This document shows, in pieces, positions 38,285 through 39,640 of a stretch of 39,640 nt of DNA; within the stretch, counting starts at the first letter, position 1; each line of letters starts with the position of its first letter. The position numbers and the translations under genes were made by a program. Under the pieces are notes generated by a model. It was not told where the DNA came from. It saw only the letters and a list, made by a program, of their open reading frames with translations, and did not search any database. The DNA lies in contig PBNG01000091.1 in NCBI GenBank assembly GCA_002723015.1, forward strand, positions 1 to 39,640. Direction: 5' to 3'. The stretch comes from Roseibacillus sp. (GTDB taxonomy: Bacteria; Verrucomicrobiota; Verrucomicrobiae; Verrucomicrobiales; Akkermansiaceae).

Positions 38285-39640
38285 ATGACGGGGGTGGAGC
38301 TGACAAGGGACCTCCTGATGGATGCGGGCGGTTGGAAGGAAATGAAGGCGGCCCGGGAGATGCATCGTGGTCGCCTCGTCCGTGCGGCCGCGTATGAGAA
38401 CGGATGGTTGGAGGGCATTGTCCTCATGGGGGGAAAAGAAAAGAAGGTGAGGATGCAGGTCGTTTCGCGAACCGAGATGGAGAACAAGTGCACCTGCCTG
38501 ACGGCCCGCCGGGAGGGCCGGGTTTGCGCGCATGCCATAGCCATTGGCCTCGAGGTGATTGAGCCAACCCTGCCTGAAGAGGGTGCGAACCCGGAGACGG
38601 AGAACGAAGAGGTGAACTCGTGTTGGCCGGTTATCACGGAGCGGTATGAGGAGGAGGCCTATCCAATACAATGCCGGGTCATGTTACCCCTCAGGATCGA
38701 GGAGTCGTGGAGCAGGGGTCAGCTAATGGTGGTCTTTGCCACGGACTACGAGGGCGAAGAGCATCTTCTGGGTTCCTGGGGCGAAGACTATGTCCTGCAA
38801 GCAGGGGAGTATGACAGCCGACTTCTTCTCGTCCTGCGTCGCCTTTTTCCAGAGAGGCCCCCGGGTGCGGTTAATCTTGGCCGCCAGCAATTTCTCGAGG
38901 TGCTTGAGGCTCTGGCGGGTCATTCCCGGGTTTCTTTTGGCAAGAAGCAGGGGGCTGCTATTTCCTGCCACCCTCTTCGCCTTTCCGTAGGATGTGAAAG
39001 AGGGTTTCTGCGAGCTCAATGGCCGGATGGAATACAGCCCCTGGTCGAGGGACGAGAAGCATGGGGGCTCGATACTGAGAATCAGGCTTTTTACCCGATC
39101 GCTTCCGGACTGCCGGACGCGTTGAGGGAGGTGCTTGATAATGGTATACGCCCCGGTCCCCTCGAAGGGCCGGCATTGGTTAGCGCACTTGGCGGCTGGT
39201 TCGATATTGAGCAGGGTGTCCGTGCGTCTTTACCGCAGACGGCATCGCCGGTCGTCGAGGTCATGTTCGATGGATCCTTCAATCATATGGAGGGGAAAAT
39301 GACCTTTCAATATGGAGCAAACCGTCGCTCAGCAGGTCAACTCGAAGAAGCTCTCCTCACGACCGAGGATGGAGAGAGTGTCCTTGCGAGTACGGCGCTG
39401 GAGAGGCTGGCGGAAGATTCCCTTCGGCAGTGGGGATTTGAGGGGCCTGCTTCCGGGGGAAGGTTCGTGATGCGTAACCCCGATGAGATCCTGCGTTTTT
39501 TTGCCCACGGATTACACCGGCTTGATCCAGACTGGATTGTCCGCAAGGGAGAGCGGTTCACGGAATTCGCAAAGGACGTGGTTCCGGTCCAACCAGCCTA
39601 CCACCTTACCGGGAGCGGAGAGAACTGGATGGAGGTTGAG
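38285..39640 (+). CDS. SWIM zinc-finger SNF2 helicase-like protein (C-terminus cut by window edge)
   Basis: The frame is open from ATG 38285 to the right edge (452 codons). A SWIM zinc finger is clear: Cys69-x-Cys71, Cys81-x-His83 (CTC...VCAHA). The following region fits the bacterial SNF2 helicase-associated N-terminal part, and the last visible residues (VVPVQPAYHLTGSGENWMEVE) match the segment just before the helicase core. The ATPase motor itself lies beyond the window, so the helicase call rests on this N-terminus. A GTG at 38279 is an alternative start. The nuclease gene ends 79 bp upstream. The product is expected to be cytoplasmic and DNA-bound. Confidence 0.78.
   Translation, partial: MTGVELTRDLLMDAGGWKEMKAAREMHRGRLVRAAAYENGWLEGIVLMGGKEKKVRMQVVSRTEMENKCTCLTARREGRVCAHAIAIGLEVIEPTLPEEGANPETENEEVNSCWPVITERYEEEAYPIQCRVMLPLRIEESWSRGQLMVVFATDYEGEEHLLGSWGEDYVLQAGEYDSRLLLVLRRLFPERPPGAVNLGRQQFLEVLEALAGHSRVSFGKKQGAAISCHPLRLSVGCERGFLRAQWPDGIQPLVEGREAWGLDTENQAFYPIASGLPDALREVLDNGIRPGPLEGPALVSALGGWFDIEQGVRASLPQTASPVVEVMFDGSFNHMEGKMTFQYGANRRSAGQLEEALLTTEDGESVLASTALERLAEDSLRQWGFEGPASGGRFVMRNPDEILRFFAHGLHRLDPDWIVRKGERFTEFAKDVVPVQPAYHLTGSGENWMEVE

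Overview
The window reads as chromosomal DNA of a GC-rich member of the PVC group, most likely Verrucomicrobiota. The signs are a PSD1/DUF1549-DUF1553 cytochrome next to a DUF1501 protein, a 1,201-residue PVC-type propeller-HEAT-CxxCH protein, a secreted sulfatase, a PQQ-like propeller protein, an SHD1-domain esterase, a GYF-RDD membrane protein, and many signal peptides including Tat-like ones. No IS element, phage gene, CRISPR array, rRNA or convincing tRNA was seen. The taxonomic call is inference from gene families, not from a marker gene.

Layout. 1-3702 (minus): a di-haem cytochrome c peroxidase-like protein cut by the left edge, and a secreted phosphohistidine/ATP-grasp dikinase-like protein. 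3760-5979 (minus): monomeric NADP isocitrate dehydrogenase. 6140-9589 (plus): sulfatase, MYG1-family protein and the GTPase EngB. 9639-13664 (minus): the PSD1 cytochrome followed by the DUF1501 protein. 13806-15323 (plus): two tandem CPBP (CAAX-like) membrane protease paralogues, meeting the large PVC haem protein (15337-18942, minus) tail to tail. 19150-21588 (plus): a Tat-exported sugar isomerase/epimerase-like TIM barrel, an unknown protein and a secreted HExxH metallopeptidase. 21643-24964 (minus): a TPR-peroxiredoxin fusion and a DUF1990 protein, separated by 400 bp without genes. 25164-26582 (plus): a double DUF481-like outer-membrane protein. 26583-27207: a gene-free stretch holding a candidate structured RNA (6S-like rod) just before an HU-family gene. 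27730-29812: nitrilase-family amidase, methyltransferase-like protein and RNase HI. 30014-33166 (minus): secreted S9 peptidase. 33399-39640 (plus): GYF-RDD protein, PQQ-like propeller protein, SHD1-esterase, small lipoprotein, secreted nuclease with a ComEA-type DNA-binding tail, and the start of a SWIM-SNF2 helicase cut by the right edge.

How it fits together. Much of the window encodes exported machinery for degrading polymers: sulfatase, PSD1/DUF1501 pair, PVC haem protein, sugar isomerase-like protein, peptidases, esterase and nuclease. In PVC bacteria such gene families accompany breakdown of sulfated polysaccharides, but no glycoside hydrolase is visible here, so that role is only suggested. 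Housekeeping genes (idh, engB, rnhA, HU) are interspersed. The least explained elements are the candidate RNA before HU, the glucan-water-dikinase-like secreted protein, the double DUF481 barrel and the nuclease-ComEA fusion.
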